Source of the DNA: an uncultured Altererythrobacter sp.
GTDB lineage: Bacteria; Pseudomonadota; Alphaproteobacteria; Sphingomonadales; Sphingomonadaceae
Length of the DNA: 64,000 bases
Assembly: GCA_913055875.1 (NCBI GenBank)
Contig: CAJXJY010000014.1
Location: 25,691-89,690, forward strand
Direction: 5' to 3'
This document shows positions 9,273 to 18,056 of the stretch, piece after piece; position 1 is the stretch's first letter; each line of letters begins with the position of its first letter. The position numbers and the translations under genes are program-made. The notes beneath the pieces were generated by a model that saw only the letters and a list, made by a program, of their open reading frames with translations, searched no databases and was not told the DNA's origin.

Positions 9273-9883
9273 GGGACATCGCGCGGATCATGCAGACCGC
9301 GCCGGTGATCCCCGTGCTGGTGATCGAGCGCGTGGAGGACGCCGTGCCGGTCGCCGAGGCGCTGGTCGCGGGCGGATTGCGCGTGCTCGAAGTGACCCTG
9401 CGGACCGAGGCCGCGCTCGATGCGATCGCCGCAATGAAGGAGGTTGAAGGTGCCATCGTGGGAGCGGGAACGGTCACCAATCCCGACGAATTGCAACGCG
9501 CGATCGACGCTGGCAGCGAATTCATCGTCTCCCCCGGCCTGACCGCACAGCTGGGCGAGGCGGCGGTCGACAGCGGCATTCCCTTCCTGCCCGGAATCGC
9601 CACCGCGGGCGACATCATGCGCGGGCTCGACCTCGGCCTCGCTCATTTCAAGTTCTTTCCCGCCGAGACCAGTGGTGGTATCGCGGCATTGAAGGCGCTG
9701 GCGGGGCCGTTCGGTGGGCTCAAATTCTGCCCGACCGGCGGCATAAGACAACAAACCGCCGCCGACTGGCTCGCGCTCGACCCCGTATTGTGCGTGGGGG
9801 GCAGCTGGCTGGTACAAAAGGGAGAGGTCGACCGGGAGGCGATCACGGCGCGTGCGCGCGCCGCCGCCGCACTCGCGACCTAG
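9269..9883 (+). CDS. eda: KDPG aldolase (2-dehydro-3-deoxy-phosphogluconate aldolase)
   Basis: A 204-residue class I aldolase that splits KDPG into pyruvate and glyceraldehyde 3-phosphate. The Schiff-base lysine is K128 in 'HFKFFPAE', the catalytic Glu is E41 in 'LEVTLRT', and the phosphate loop 'CPTGGI' follows. Length and motif order match Eda. It overlaps the glk stop by ATGA and is followed 9 nt later by ppc, so the trunk of glucose breakdown and an anaplerotic enzyme share one transcription unit. Confidence 0.96.
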   Translation: MRDIARIMQTAPVIPVLVIERVEDAVPVAEALVAGGLRVLEVTLRTEAALDAIAAMKEVEGAIVGAGTVTNPDELQRAIDAGSEFIVSPGLTAQLGEAAVDSGIPFLPGIATAGDIMRGLDLGLAHFKFFPAETSGGIAALKALAGPFGGLKFCPTGGIRQQTAADWLALDPVLCVGGSWLVQKGEVDREAITARARAAAALAT

Positions 9884-9892
9884 GAGATCCCC

Positions 9893-12559
9893 GTGGCAGA
9901 CCGTCCGCCGATCCAGCAAAATCCCGATATCCGCTACCTGGGCAAATTGCTCGGCGACGTCATCCGCGAACATGGCGGCGAGCGGTTGTTCGAGCGCACC
10001 GAGCATATCCGCTCGGCGAGCGTGAATCGGCACCGCGGGGGCGAGTTGGTCGATCTCGAACTCGACGAACTGAGCCTCGACGAAACGCTCGCTTTCGTGC
10101 GCGGCTTCGGGCTGTTCTCGATGCTCGCCAATCTTGCCGAGGACCGCCGCGGCATCATGGCCGAGGCGGATATCGGCTTCGCGGATGCGGTGGCGGAACT
10201 GGGCGCACACGGCATCTCCCGCGAGGATGTCGCGACGATGCTCGAACAGGCGCTTGTCGTGCCCGTGCTGACTGCGCATCCTACCGAGGTCCGACGCAAA
10301 AGCGTGATCGATCATCGCGCGCGCATCGCCGAGTTGATGGAGCTGCGCGATGCGGGGCGCACGCACACTGCCGAGGGCGACGATATCGAGCAGTCGCTGG
10401 TGCGCCAGATCGCGCTATTGTGGCGCACCCGCACGCTGCGGCGCGAGCGGCTCTATGTCACCGACGAGGTCGAGAACGCGCTCGCCTTCATGCGCGAAAC
10501 CTTCCTGCCGGTGCTGCCCGGGCTCTACAATGCGTGGGAGGATGCGCTCGGCACGCGCCCGGCCAGCTTCCTGCGGATCGGCAGCTGGATCGGGGGCGAT
10601 CGCGACGGCAATCCCAATGTCGGTGCGGATTCGCTGCGTTATGCGCAGAAACGCGCGGTCGAAGTGGTGCTCGCGCATTATCTCGAAGAGGTGCACCAGC
10701 TCGGCGCGGAGCTGTCGGTATCGACCGAGTTGGCCGAGGTCGATGCCGATCTGCTGGCGCTGGCCGCGGCTTCGGGAGACGCCTCGCCGCACCGGCAAGA
10801 CGAACCCTACCGCCGCGCGCTGATCGGCATCTACGCCCGCCTCGCTGCGACCTATCTCGACTTCACCGGCAAGCCGCCCGCGCGGCCCGCGCGGGTCGAG
10901 GCCGAGCCTTACGAAAGCCCGCGCGAACTGATGGACGAGCTGCGCGTGGTCGCGCGCTCGCTCGCCGCGCTCGGCGGGGAGACGCTCGCATCGAGTGGGG
11001 CGCTCGGCCGGCTGATCCGCGCGGTGCGGACCTTCGGCTTCCATCTCGCTACGCTCGACCTCAGGCAGAACAGCGCGGTGCACGAGCGGGTGGTCGCCGA
11101 ATTGCTCGCCCGCGCGGGTGTCGAGGACGACTATCTCGCACTCGACGAGACGCAGCGGATCGAATTGCTGCGCCGCGAACTCGCCGGGCCGCGCCCGCTG
11201 CGCCTGTCCTGGGGGGATTATTCGGACGAGACCGCCAAGGAACTGGCGATCATCGATGCGGTGGCCGAGGCCCATGCAAGGTTCGGCCCCGAAAGCATCA
11301 CGCAATACATCGTCTCGATGGCGGAGACCGTCTCCGACCTGCTCGAAGTTCACCTGCTGCTGCGCGAGGCGGGGCTCTACCGTTCCGGCGACACGCCCGA
11401 ATGCGCGATCATGGCGGTGCCGCTGTTCGAGACGATCGGCGACCTCGAAAACGCGCCCGGCGTGATGTGCGACTATTTCGCGCTGCCCGAAATCGCCGCG
11501 CTCGCCGGTGGCCGCGGTCACCAGGAAGTGATGATCGGCTATTCGGATTCGAACAAGGACGGCGGCTACCTCACCTCGAGCTGGATGCTCGCCCGCGCGA
11601 GCGAGGCGCTGGCGCCGGTGTTCGAGGAGGCAGGTGTCACCATGCAGCTGTTCCATGGCCGGGGCGGCTCGGTCGGGCGGGGGGGCGGCTCGGCATTCGA
11701 GGCGATCCGCAGCCAGCCGCCCGGCACGGTCAACGGGCGCATCCGCATCACCGAACAGGGCGAGGTCATCGCGGCCAAATTCGGCACCCCCGAAACCGCG
11801 CGCACCAATCTCGACGCGATGGCGACCGCGACGGTGCTGGCGACGCTCGAACCGCGCCGGGTAGCGCCCGCGGACTACGGACGCTTCGCCGCGGCGATGG
11901 ACGCGATCTCCGCCGACGCCTTCGCCGCCTATCGGCGGCTCGTCTACGACACGCCGAATTTCGTCGACCTGTTCCGCCAGATGACCCCGATCGCCGAAAT
12001 AGCGACGCTCAAGATCGGCTCGCGCCCGGCGAGCCGCAAGCCGTCCGACCGGATCGAGGACCTGCGTGCGATCCCGTGGGTGTTCTCGTGGTCGCAGGCG
12101 CGGGTGATGCTGCCCGGCTGGTACGGCGTCGGGCAGGCGCTGGCGGGGTTCGAGGACCGCGCCCTGCTGCGCGATATGGCGCGCGAATGGCCGTTTCTGC
12201 GCAACGCGCTCGACAATCTCGAAATGGTGCTGGCGAAATCGGACATAGCGATCGCGGCCGAATATGCCGAACTGGTCGAAGACCGCGCGCTCGCTAGCCG
12301 CGTGTTCGGGCAGATTCGCGATGGCTGGCAGTTGACGCACGACGCGCTGCTCGAAGCGACCGGCCAGTCCTACCTGCTCGAGAAATCGCCCCGGCTCGAC
12401 GCCTCGATCCGGTTGCGGCTCCCCTATATCGAACCGCTCAACCTGCTCCAGGTCGAGCTGCTCAAGCGTCACCGCGCGGGCGAAACCGACGCGCGCATTG
12501 CCGAGGGTATCCAGCTGTCGATCAACGCCATCGCCACCGCCTTGCGCAATAGCGGCTGA
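9893..12559 (+). CDS. ppc: Phosphoenolpyruvate carboxylase
   Basis: An 888-residue PEP carboxylase that makes oxaloacetate from PEP and bicarbonate. The catalytic histidine H129 lies in 'VLTAHPTEVRRKS', and the second signature 'GYSDSNKDGGYLTSSW' and the 'FHGRGGSVGRGGG' loop are present. The start is GTG 9893 with GGAG seven bases upstream. The C-terminus ends 'LRNSG' rather than the commoner 'RNTG', a small variation. It follows eda by 9 nt on the same strand, so it is probably co-transcribed with the Entner-Doudoroff genes. A short inverted repeat (AGAGACG/CGTCTCT, 12572-12598) follows and might attenuate transcription. Confidence 0.96.
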   Translation: MADRPPIQQNPDIRYLGKLLGDVIREHGGERLFERTEHIRSASVNRHRGGELVDLELDELSLDETLAFVRGFGLFSMLANLAEDRRGIMAEADIGFADAVAELGAHGISREDVATMLEQALVVPVLTAHPTEVRRKSVIDHRARIAELMELRDAGRTHTAEGDDIEQSLVRQIALLWRTRTLRRERLYVTDEVENALAFMRETFLPVLPGLYNAWEDALGTRPASFLRIGSWIGGDRDGNPNVGADSLRYAQKRAVEVVLAHYLEEVHQLGAELSVSTELAEVDADLLALAAASGDASPHRQDEPYRRALIGIYARLAATYLDFTGKPPARPARVEAEPYESPRELMDELRVVARSLAALGGETLASSGALGRLIRAVRTFGFHLATLDLRQNSAVHERVVAELLARAGVEDDYLALDETQRIELLRRELAGPRPLRLSWGDYSDETAKELAIIDAVAEAHARFGPESITQYIVSMAETVSDLLEVHLLLREAGLYRSGDTPECAIMAVPLFETIGDLENAPGVMCDYFALPEIAALAGGRGHQEVMIGYSDSNKDGGYLTSSWMLARASEALAPVFEEAGVTMQLFHGRGGSVGRGGGSAFEAIRSQPPGTVNGRIRITEQGEVIAAKFGTPETARTNLDAMATATVLATLEPRRVAPADYGRFAAAMDAISADAFAAYRRLVYDTPNFVDLFRQMTPIAEIATLKIGSRPASRKPSDRIEDLRAIPWVFSWSQARVMLPGWYGVGQALAGFEDRALLRDMAREWPFLRNALDNLEMVLAKSDIAIAAEYAELVEDRALASRVFGQIRDGWQLTHDALLEATGQSYLLEKSPRLDASIRLRLPYIEPLNLLQVELLKRHRAGETDARIAEGIQLSINAIATALRNSG

Positions 12560-12637
12560 CCGGGCGCTCGAAGAGACGGGTCCGCCGTTCGTCTCTCCGC
12601 GCTTGCCTTGGCGGCTCCGCTGGCGCAACAGCGCGCG

Positions 12638-13516
12638 ATGCGGCTGCGCCAGATCGAAGTCTTTTTCCATGTCTATCGCGAGGGCTCGATCAGCGCCGCG
12701 GCGCGCGCCCTCTACGTGTCGCAGCCTTCGGTCAGCAAGGTGCTGCGCCACGCAGAGGACCAACTCGGCTTCGCGCTGTTCGACCGCAGGCAGGGGCGGC
12801 TCTATCCGACCAAGGCGGCCGACGAGCTGTTCGCCGAAGTGGAGGATATCTACGACCGGATCGGCGCGCTCAACCGTACCGCGATCAACATCCGCAACCG
12901 GCGCGGGGGGCATATCCGCCTCGGCGTAGTGCCGTCGTTCGGCTTCGCCGTCGCGCCCAAGTTCATCGCCGCCATGCACGAGGTCAATCCCGACCTCAGC
13001 TTCGACCTGACGACGCTGCATACCGACGATATCGAGCCGGGGCTGATCGAGCGCCGCTACGATCTGTGCATCGGCTTCGAGGACGGGTTCGACGATCGCA
13101 TTGCGATGGAGACGATCAACGGGGTCGAGCTGGTCCTGCTAGCGCGGCCCGGGCAGATCGAGTCCAGCGACGGCAAGGTCGCGATCGAGGCGCTGGCGGG
13201 CCGCAAGTTCGTCGGCCTGCGCGACAGCGGCCCGGTCGGCAAGCTGATCGGCGATACCCTTGCCGAGAACGGGATAGAGCCCGAGGAAGTGGTCACCGCG
13301 CAGACGCACTACATCGCCGCCGAACTGGTCCAGTACGGCGTCGGGATGGCGATCGTCGACGCCTTCACCGCCCAGCGCTTTTCCAGCAGAGGCCTCGCCG
13401 GCCACCCGCTGAAAGAACCCCTCGCGCTGCCCTTCGGTGCGATGTTCCTGGCCGAGAACGGACAGCCCGACCTCATCGGGCAATGCGTCGACACGCTGCG
13501 CGAACTGTTCGGCTGA
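12638..13516 (+). CDS. LysR-family transcriptional regulator
   Basis: A 292-residue regulator. The N-terminal winged helix-turn-helix is clear: 'LRQIEVFFHVYREGSISAAARALYVSQPSVSKVLRHAEDQLGFALFDR' region (about residues 2-50). A periplasmic-binding-protein-like effector domain follows from about 90 onward. I chose ATG 12638 over TTG 12608, since the HTH of this family starts within the first few residues. It sits 78 nt after ppc in the same direction and about 150 nt ahead of the TonB receptor gene. It could regulate either block; LysR proteins usually control a divergent neighbour, which is absent here. The effector is unknown. Confidence 0.9.
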   Translation: MRLRQIEVFFHVYREGSISAAARALYVSQPSVSKVLRHAEDQLGFALFDRRQGRLYPTKAADELFAEVEDIYDRIGALNRTAINIRNRRGGHIRLGVVPSFGFAVAPKFIAAMHEVNPDLSFDLTTLHTDDIEPGLIERRYDLCIGFEDGFDDRIAMETINGVELVLLARPGQIESSDGKVAIEALAGRKFVGLRDSGPVGKLIGDTLAENGIEPEEVVTAQTHYIAAELVQYGVGMAIVDAFTAQRFSSRGLAGHPLKEPLALPFGAMFLAENGQPDLIGQCVDTLRELFG

Positions 13517-13621
13517 ACCGGCCGATCCATAACCTGCGGCTATAGGACAGCTGCAAGTTTGCCCCCCGGCTCCGGTTGCCTTTGAGCCCGGATTGTCCAT
13601 TATTTGTAACATATGTGGAGG

Positions 13622-13647
13622 GATTCCGCCTTGACGGCGGCGGAATC
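13622..13647 (+). promoter_or_regulatory. Hairpin in the leader of the TonB receptor gene
   Basis: GATTCCGCC (13622-13630) and GGCGGAATC (13639-13647) form a perfect 9-bp stem with an 8-base loop. It ends 16 bases before ATG 13664 and just upstream of the Shine-Dalgarno AAGGGG. There is no T-run, so it is not an obvious terminator; it may modulate translation or RNA stability. Confidence 0.4.
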
Positions 13648-13663
13648 GGACAAGGGGAAAGCC

Positions 13664-16600
13664 ATGACATTTTCGAATACGATCGCGCGTAACCTGCTGT
13701 GCGGGACCATTCTGGCAGGGATGGCGGCACAGCCCGCTCTCGCACAGGATCCGCCGGCTACGCCCGCCGCGGAGGATCCGGACCGGCCGAGCGAAGCCAC
13801 GCCGACGCAGGAACCGATCATCACCGTCACCGGCTCGCAGATCCAGGGGGCTCAGGTCGACGACGTGCTCCCCGTCACCGTGGTCGGCGAGGACGAGATC
13901 GACGCGATCGACCCCGCATCGGGCGACGAGCTGTTCCGGGCCATTCCGCAAGCCGGCACGGTCGAATTCAACGAGCAGAACACCACCGGCGGTGTCAACG
14001 GCGCGCGCGGCGATATCGCTTCGATCAACCTGCGCGGCCTCGGCACCGGCAACACGCTGATGCTGATCAACGGGCGCCGCATGGTGCTCAATCCCGGCTT
14101 CCAGACCGAGCTGTTCGTGCCGGTCGTCTCGCCCGACACCAACACGATCGTGCCCGGCAGTATCCGGCGCGTGGAAATTCTGCGCGACGGTGCCTCCGCC
14201 GTCTACGGTGCCGACGCGGTCGCGGGTGTGGTCAACACGATCCTGCGCGGCAACCGCACCGGCGGCTTCCTGCAGGGCAATTGGCGCGCCTCGGACGGCA
14301 CGAGCCTCTACAGCTGGTCGATCCGCGGCGGCTACGGCTTCGACTTCGCCGACGGGCGCGGCAACCTGACCGTCAACGGATACTATTTCCACGAGAACGG
14401 CCTGCTCGCAACCGCGCGCGACTACTCCGCCAGCAGCGACCTGCGTCCGTTTCTCGTAGGCACCGATTTCGAAGGCGATACGCAGTTCGACAACCGCTCG
14501 ATCAACTCGCCCTTCGGCGCCTTCGACATTCAGGGGTCGAGCGCCACATCGTCGAACACGACGGCGCTGCGCGACGACGATTTCCATATCCAACCCTGCA
14601 ACCTGTTCGGCCCCAACGGGGCCGCGGACAGCGACGGCCGGGTCATCGTCCTGGGCAACGGGCTGTGCGCCGACAATGGCGGCACGATCGACCGCGTCAT
14701 CCGCTACGATATCGGCGCCGACCGCCAGCTCTATTCTGAGAAGGACCGCTACAGCGCCTCGGCCCTGTTCAATTTCGAACTCAGCCCGGCGGTCGAGTTC
14801 TACGTCGAAGGTTCCTACTACCGCTCGGAATTCTTTCGTCAGCGCGAGCAGAGTACGATGCTCAGCGCGGTGCCGCTCGGTATCGAGGCCACCGCCTACT
14901 ACAACCCGCTTGGCCCGACCACGCTCGCCGACGGTTCGCCCAATCCGAACCGCGCAACCAACGGTCTCGGCCCGAATGTCGGGCCGGAAGGTCGCGCACT
15001 CTTGCAGGAAGACTATCGGTTTATCGATGCGGGGCCGCGGCTCGGCTTCGTGACCAAGGACTCGTTCCGCATAGTCGCCGGTTTCCGGGGCGATCTGTGG
15101 GGCTGGGACTTCGACACCGGCTTCCTCTATTCGCAAGCCAACACCGACGACCTGACCAAGAACCGGATATCCAGCACGCTGGCGCAGGCCGCGATCAACC
15201 GCACCGATCCGACCGCCTACAATCCGTTCAACGGCGGCTGCTTCCCCGACGAGCCGGGCACGGGCGCGAATAACGGCGATTGCACGCCCAATCCGCAATC
15301 GGTGATCGACGACATCACCATCGACGTGCTGCGCGAAGGCGAAACGACGCTGGCGCTGGCCGATTTCAAGGTTTCCAAATCGGACATCTTCGAATTGCCG
15401 GGCGGTCCTGTGGGCCTCGCCGCGGGCGTCGAATTCCGCCGCGAGACCTTCTTCGACGACCGCGATCCGCGGCTCGACGGGACCATCACCTTCACCAACG
15501 CCGTCAATGGCGACTTCTTCGGCAGCGACGTGCTGGGATCGAGCCCGTCGCCCGACACGAGCGGCAATCGCGAGGTCTATTCGGCCTTCGCCGAGGCGCT
15601 GATCCCGATCGTGTCCGACGATATGGACATCCCGCTGGTCAACGAGCTGGAAGTGCAGCTCGCCGCCCGGTTCGAGGACTTCTCCGATTCGTCGAGCGCG
15701 TTCGTGCCGCGTGCCGCGGTCGCGTGGCGCCCGTTCCGCGACCTGTTGTTCCGCGGTGCCTGGTCGCAGGGCTTCCGCGCGCCCAACCTGATCCAGATCA
15801 ACGACGAGGGCACCACGCGTTCGAACTCGGTCATCCGCGCACCCGAATGCGTCGCCGAGATCATCAAGGGGATCGAGGATGACGTGCCCGATTGCGGCAC
15901 CGTCGGCACGATCGATTTCCGTACCGGAGCGGGCACGCTCGAGCCGGAAGAGACCGAGAGCGTCAATCTCGGCGCGGTGTTCTCGCCCAGCTTCATCCCC
16001 GGCCTGACGCTCACCGCCGACTACTGGCGCGTCAAGCAGGACGGGATCATCGGCATCTTCGGCAACCGCAACGCGCTGCTGCTCGATCTGGTGCTGCGCC
16101 TGCAGGGCAGCTTCAACCCGAACGTCGTTCGCGACGATCCGGATTCGGGTCAGATCGATCTTTACGACGGCACCGGGATCAATCCGGCCGGCGACGTGGT
16201 GCAGATTCTGAACCCGTACCGCAATCTCGACCAGCGGACGTCCGAAGGGCTCGATTTCGGCCTGTTCTACGAATTCGAAACGGGCTTTGGCGATTTCGAT
16301 ATCCAGTTCAACGCCGCGCGCCTGCTCGGCTTCGAGCAGCAGGCGGGGCCGGAGGCCGAACCGCTGTTTACCGACCTCAATCCGCTGCTCACAGCGATCC
16401 CCGAGCTGGCAGTGAGCGACATTGCCGCGCTGCAGCCGACCGGCTTCGGCGAACTGCTCGAGATCGACGGTCGCCCGAAATGGCGTTTCTCGGGCTCGTT
16501 GACTTGGGACAAGGGTCCGGTCCGGGTGAATTTCTTCGGTCGCTATGTCGGCGGGGTGTTCGACCCAAGCGCGCAAAACGACGCGACTGCGGACCTGTTC

Positions 16601-16807
16601 CGGGTCGACGACTGGTTCACTATGAACGCCTCGATCAGCTACACGATCGAGAACGATACCGCGCTCGACGGGACGCGGTTGCGCTTCGGCATCAACAACC
16701 TGCTGAACGAGGATCCGCCGCTCGCCGACGAGAGCTACGGCTATTATGGCAGCCTCCACAGCGCTCGCGGGCGGCAGTTCTCTGTCGACCTACGCAAGGA
16801 ATTCTGA
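13664..16807 (+). CDS. TonB-dependent outer-membrane receptor
   Basis: A 1,047-residue outer-membrane transporter. A Sec signal peptide covers residues 1-28 (cleavage near 'QPALAQ'), followed by an Asp/Glu/Pro-rich linker and the plug start 'EPIITVTGSQI' typical of sphingomonads. Plug landmarks include 'INLRGLGTGNTLMLINGRRM' and 'VEILRDGASAVYGADAVAGVVN'. The beta-barrel ends in 'VDLRKEF' with the C-terminal aromatic expected for BAM insertion. I moved the start from 13613 to ATG 13664 because of the signal peptide and AAGGGG upstream. The plug type (large, with 'INGRR') is the class often linked to peptides or glycans rather than siderophores. It leads a run of exported hydrolases, suggesting it imports a peptide-like or conjugated amino acid. 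Confidence 0.95.
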   Translation: MTFSNTIARNLLCGTILAGMAAQPALAQDPPATPAAEDPDRPSEATPTQEPIITVTGSQIQGAQVDDVLPVTVVGEDEIDAIDPASGDELFRAIPQAGTVEFNEQNTTGGVNGARGDIASINLRGLGTGNTLMLINGRRMVLNPGFQTELFVPVVSPDTNTIVPGSIRRVEILRDGASAVYGADAVAGVVNTILRGNRTGGFLQGNWRASDGTSLYSWSIRGGYGFDFADGRGNLTVNGYYFHENGLLATARDYSASSDLRPFLVGTDFEGDTQFDNRSINSPFGAFDIQGSSATSSNTTALRDDDFHIQPCNLFGPNGAADSDGRVIVLGNGLCADNGGTIDRVIRYDIGADRQLYSEKDRYSASALFNFELSPAVEFYVEGSYYRSEFFRQREQSTMLSAVPLGIEATAYYNPLGPTTLADGSPNPNRATNGLGPNVGPEGRALLQEDYRFIDAGPRLGFVTKDSFRIVAGFRGDLWGWDFDTGFLYSQANTDDLTKNRISSTLAQAAINRTDPTAYNPFNGGCFPDEPGTGANNGDCTPNPQSVIDDITIDVLREGETTLALADFKVSKSDIFELPGGPVGLAAGVEFRRETFFDDRDPRLDGTITFTNAVNGDFFGSDVLGSSPSPDTSGNREVYSAFAEALIPIVSDDMDIPLVNELEVQLAARFEDFSDSSSAFVPRAAVAWRPFRDLLFRGAWSQGFRAPNLIQINDEGTTRSNSVIRAPECVAEIIKGIEDDVPDCGTVGTIDFRTGAGTLEPEETESVNLGAVFSPSFIPGLTLTADYWRVKQDGIIGIFGNRNALLLDLVLRLQGSFNPNVVRDDPDSGQIDLYDGTGINPAGDVVQILNPYRNLDQRTSEGLDFGLFYEFETGFGDFDIQFNAARLLGFEQQAGPEAEPLFTDLNPLLTAIPELAVSDIAALQPTGFGELLEIDGRPKWRFSGSLTWDKGPVRVNFFGRYVGGVFDPSAQNDATADLFRVDDWFTMNASISYTIENDTALDGTRLRFGINNLLNEDPPLADESYGYYGSLHSARGRQFSVDLRKEF

Positions 16808-16859
16808 CAGTGACGGCGGGGCGCATTTCGGTGCGCTCCACTGTCTGAAAGGCCTCGAT

Positions 16860-18056
16860 ATGCGTCTTCCGATTGCAGCCGCCGCGCTTGTCGCGGCAGC
16901 CTTTCCCGCGCCTCCCGTCGAAGCGCATCCGGCCGAGGCCGCGCAGGGCGAATGCGCCAACGCATTGGCGACGCTCGATGGCGATTTCCCGACCGGGGCC
17001 TACGCGTCCTGCGAAGCGACCGGGGACAAGCGTTTCAAACTCGTGATCGCCCCCGAGGACGAGGGCCGGATCAATTGCAGCGCGTGGTACGCCTTTCGCC
17101 TGACGCCTGCGCGCAAGGGCCGGGTGACGATCGACCTCGACTACGCCACCTGCGGGCATCGTTACTGGCCCAAGATCAGCACCGACGGCGTGACCTGGGA
17201 CTACCTCAAGGCCAAGAACGTCACCGTCGAGGGCGAGCGCAACGAGCGGACCGCCAGCATCAAGGTCAAGCTCGGCGACGGGCCGGTTTTCATCGCCGGG
17301 CAGGAAATCGTCCCGCCGAGCGTCTACGACGCCTGGCTCGACGGTCTGGCAGCGCATGCCGATGCCGAACGCCGGCTGCTCGGCAAATCGGCCGAGGGAC
17401 GCGACATTCCGGTCATGACCATAGCGGGCGAGGGCACACAGCGCGAGACGGTGCTGCTCGTCGGGCGCCAGCATCCTCCCGAAGTTAGCGGCGCGCTGGC
17501 GATGTTCCCTTTCGTCGAGACGCTGCTCGGCGACAGCGACCTCGCCAGGCGCTATCGCGCGCGCTTCCAGACGCTGGTGGTCCCGATCCTCAATCCCGAC
17601 GGGGTGGTGCGCGGGCACTGGCGGCACAACACCGGCGGGGTCGATCTCAACCGCGACTGGGGCCCGTTCACCCAGCCTGAAACGAAGCTGATGGACGGGT
17701 TGATGAAGGAGGTCGCGACCGATCCCGGGCGGCGCCTGCGGCTGATGCTCGATTTCCATTCGACCAATCACGACGTGTTCTACACCATTCCCGACGAACT
17801 GCCGACCGAGCCCGAGCTGTTCACCAGGCGATGGCTCGACCGCTACCAGGAACTGATGCCCGATTACGAGGTGAACCGCGAGGCGCGGCACGATGTCGGG
17901 CGCCCTGTGTCCAAGGCGCATGTCTACGACACATACGGCATCCCCGGCGTCACCTTCGAGCTCGGTGACGAAACCGATCGCGAACTTATTCGCCGCATCG
18001 GCGAGCAGGCGGCGATCGCGATGATGGAGACGCTGCTGGATAGCCCAGAGCCATGA
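16860..18056 (+). CDS. Exported M14-family zinc carboxypeptidase
   Basis: A 398-residue protein with a cleavable signal peptide (residues 1-22, ending 'PVEA'). Residues 40-150 form a beta-rich domain like that preceding cytosolic-carboxypeptidase-type M14 enzymes. The catalytic domain has zinc ligands H205 and E208 in 'GRQHPPEVSG', 'GVDLNRDW' (260-267), a third ligand H300 in 'LDFHSTNH' and catalytic E367 in 'TFELGDE'. All key residues are present. M14 enzymes of this branch remove C-terminal or branched residues from peptides; a periplasmic location is predicted. Its stop overlaps the next gene's ATG (ATGA), so it is coupled to the D-aminoacylase-like lipoprotein. Confidence 0.9.
   Translation: MRLPIAAAALVAAAFPAPPVEAHPAEAAQGECANALATLDGDFPTGAYASCEATGDKRFKLVIAPEDEGRINCSAWYAFRLTPARKGRVTIDLDYATCGHRYWPKISTDGVTWDYLKAKNVTVEGERNERTASIKVKLGDGPVFIAGQEIVPPSVYDAWLDGLAAHADAERRLLGKSAEGRDIPVMTIAGEGTQRETVLLVGRQHPPEVSGALAMFPFVETLLGDSDLARRYRARFQTLVVPILNPDGVVRGHWRHNTGGVDLNRDWGPFTQPETKLMDGLMKEVATDPGRRLRLMLDFHSTNHDVFYTIPDELPTEPELFTRRWLDRYQELMPDYEVNREARHDVGRPVSKAHVYDTYGIPGVTFELGDETDRELIRRIGEQAAIAMMETLLDSPEP

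Noticed and set aside
12572..12598. AGAGACG/CGTCTCT inverted repeat after ppc as a terminator
   Set aside because: The 7-bp stem has a long loop and no T-run, so it is mentioned but not annotated as a terminator.
10415..13021. 868-residue open frame opposite ppc and the LysR gene
   Set aside because: Antisense to conserved PEP carboxylase motifs; no recognisable domain and no ribosome site.
13139..16759. 1,206-residue open frame on the minus strand opposite the TonB receptor gene
   Set aside because: It is antisense to a clear receptor with signal peptide and ribosome site. The Arg/Val/Glu-rich composition is typical of shadow frames in GC-rich DNA and no domain is recognisable.
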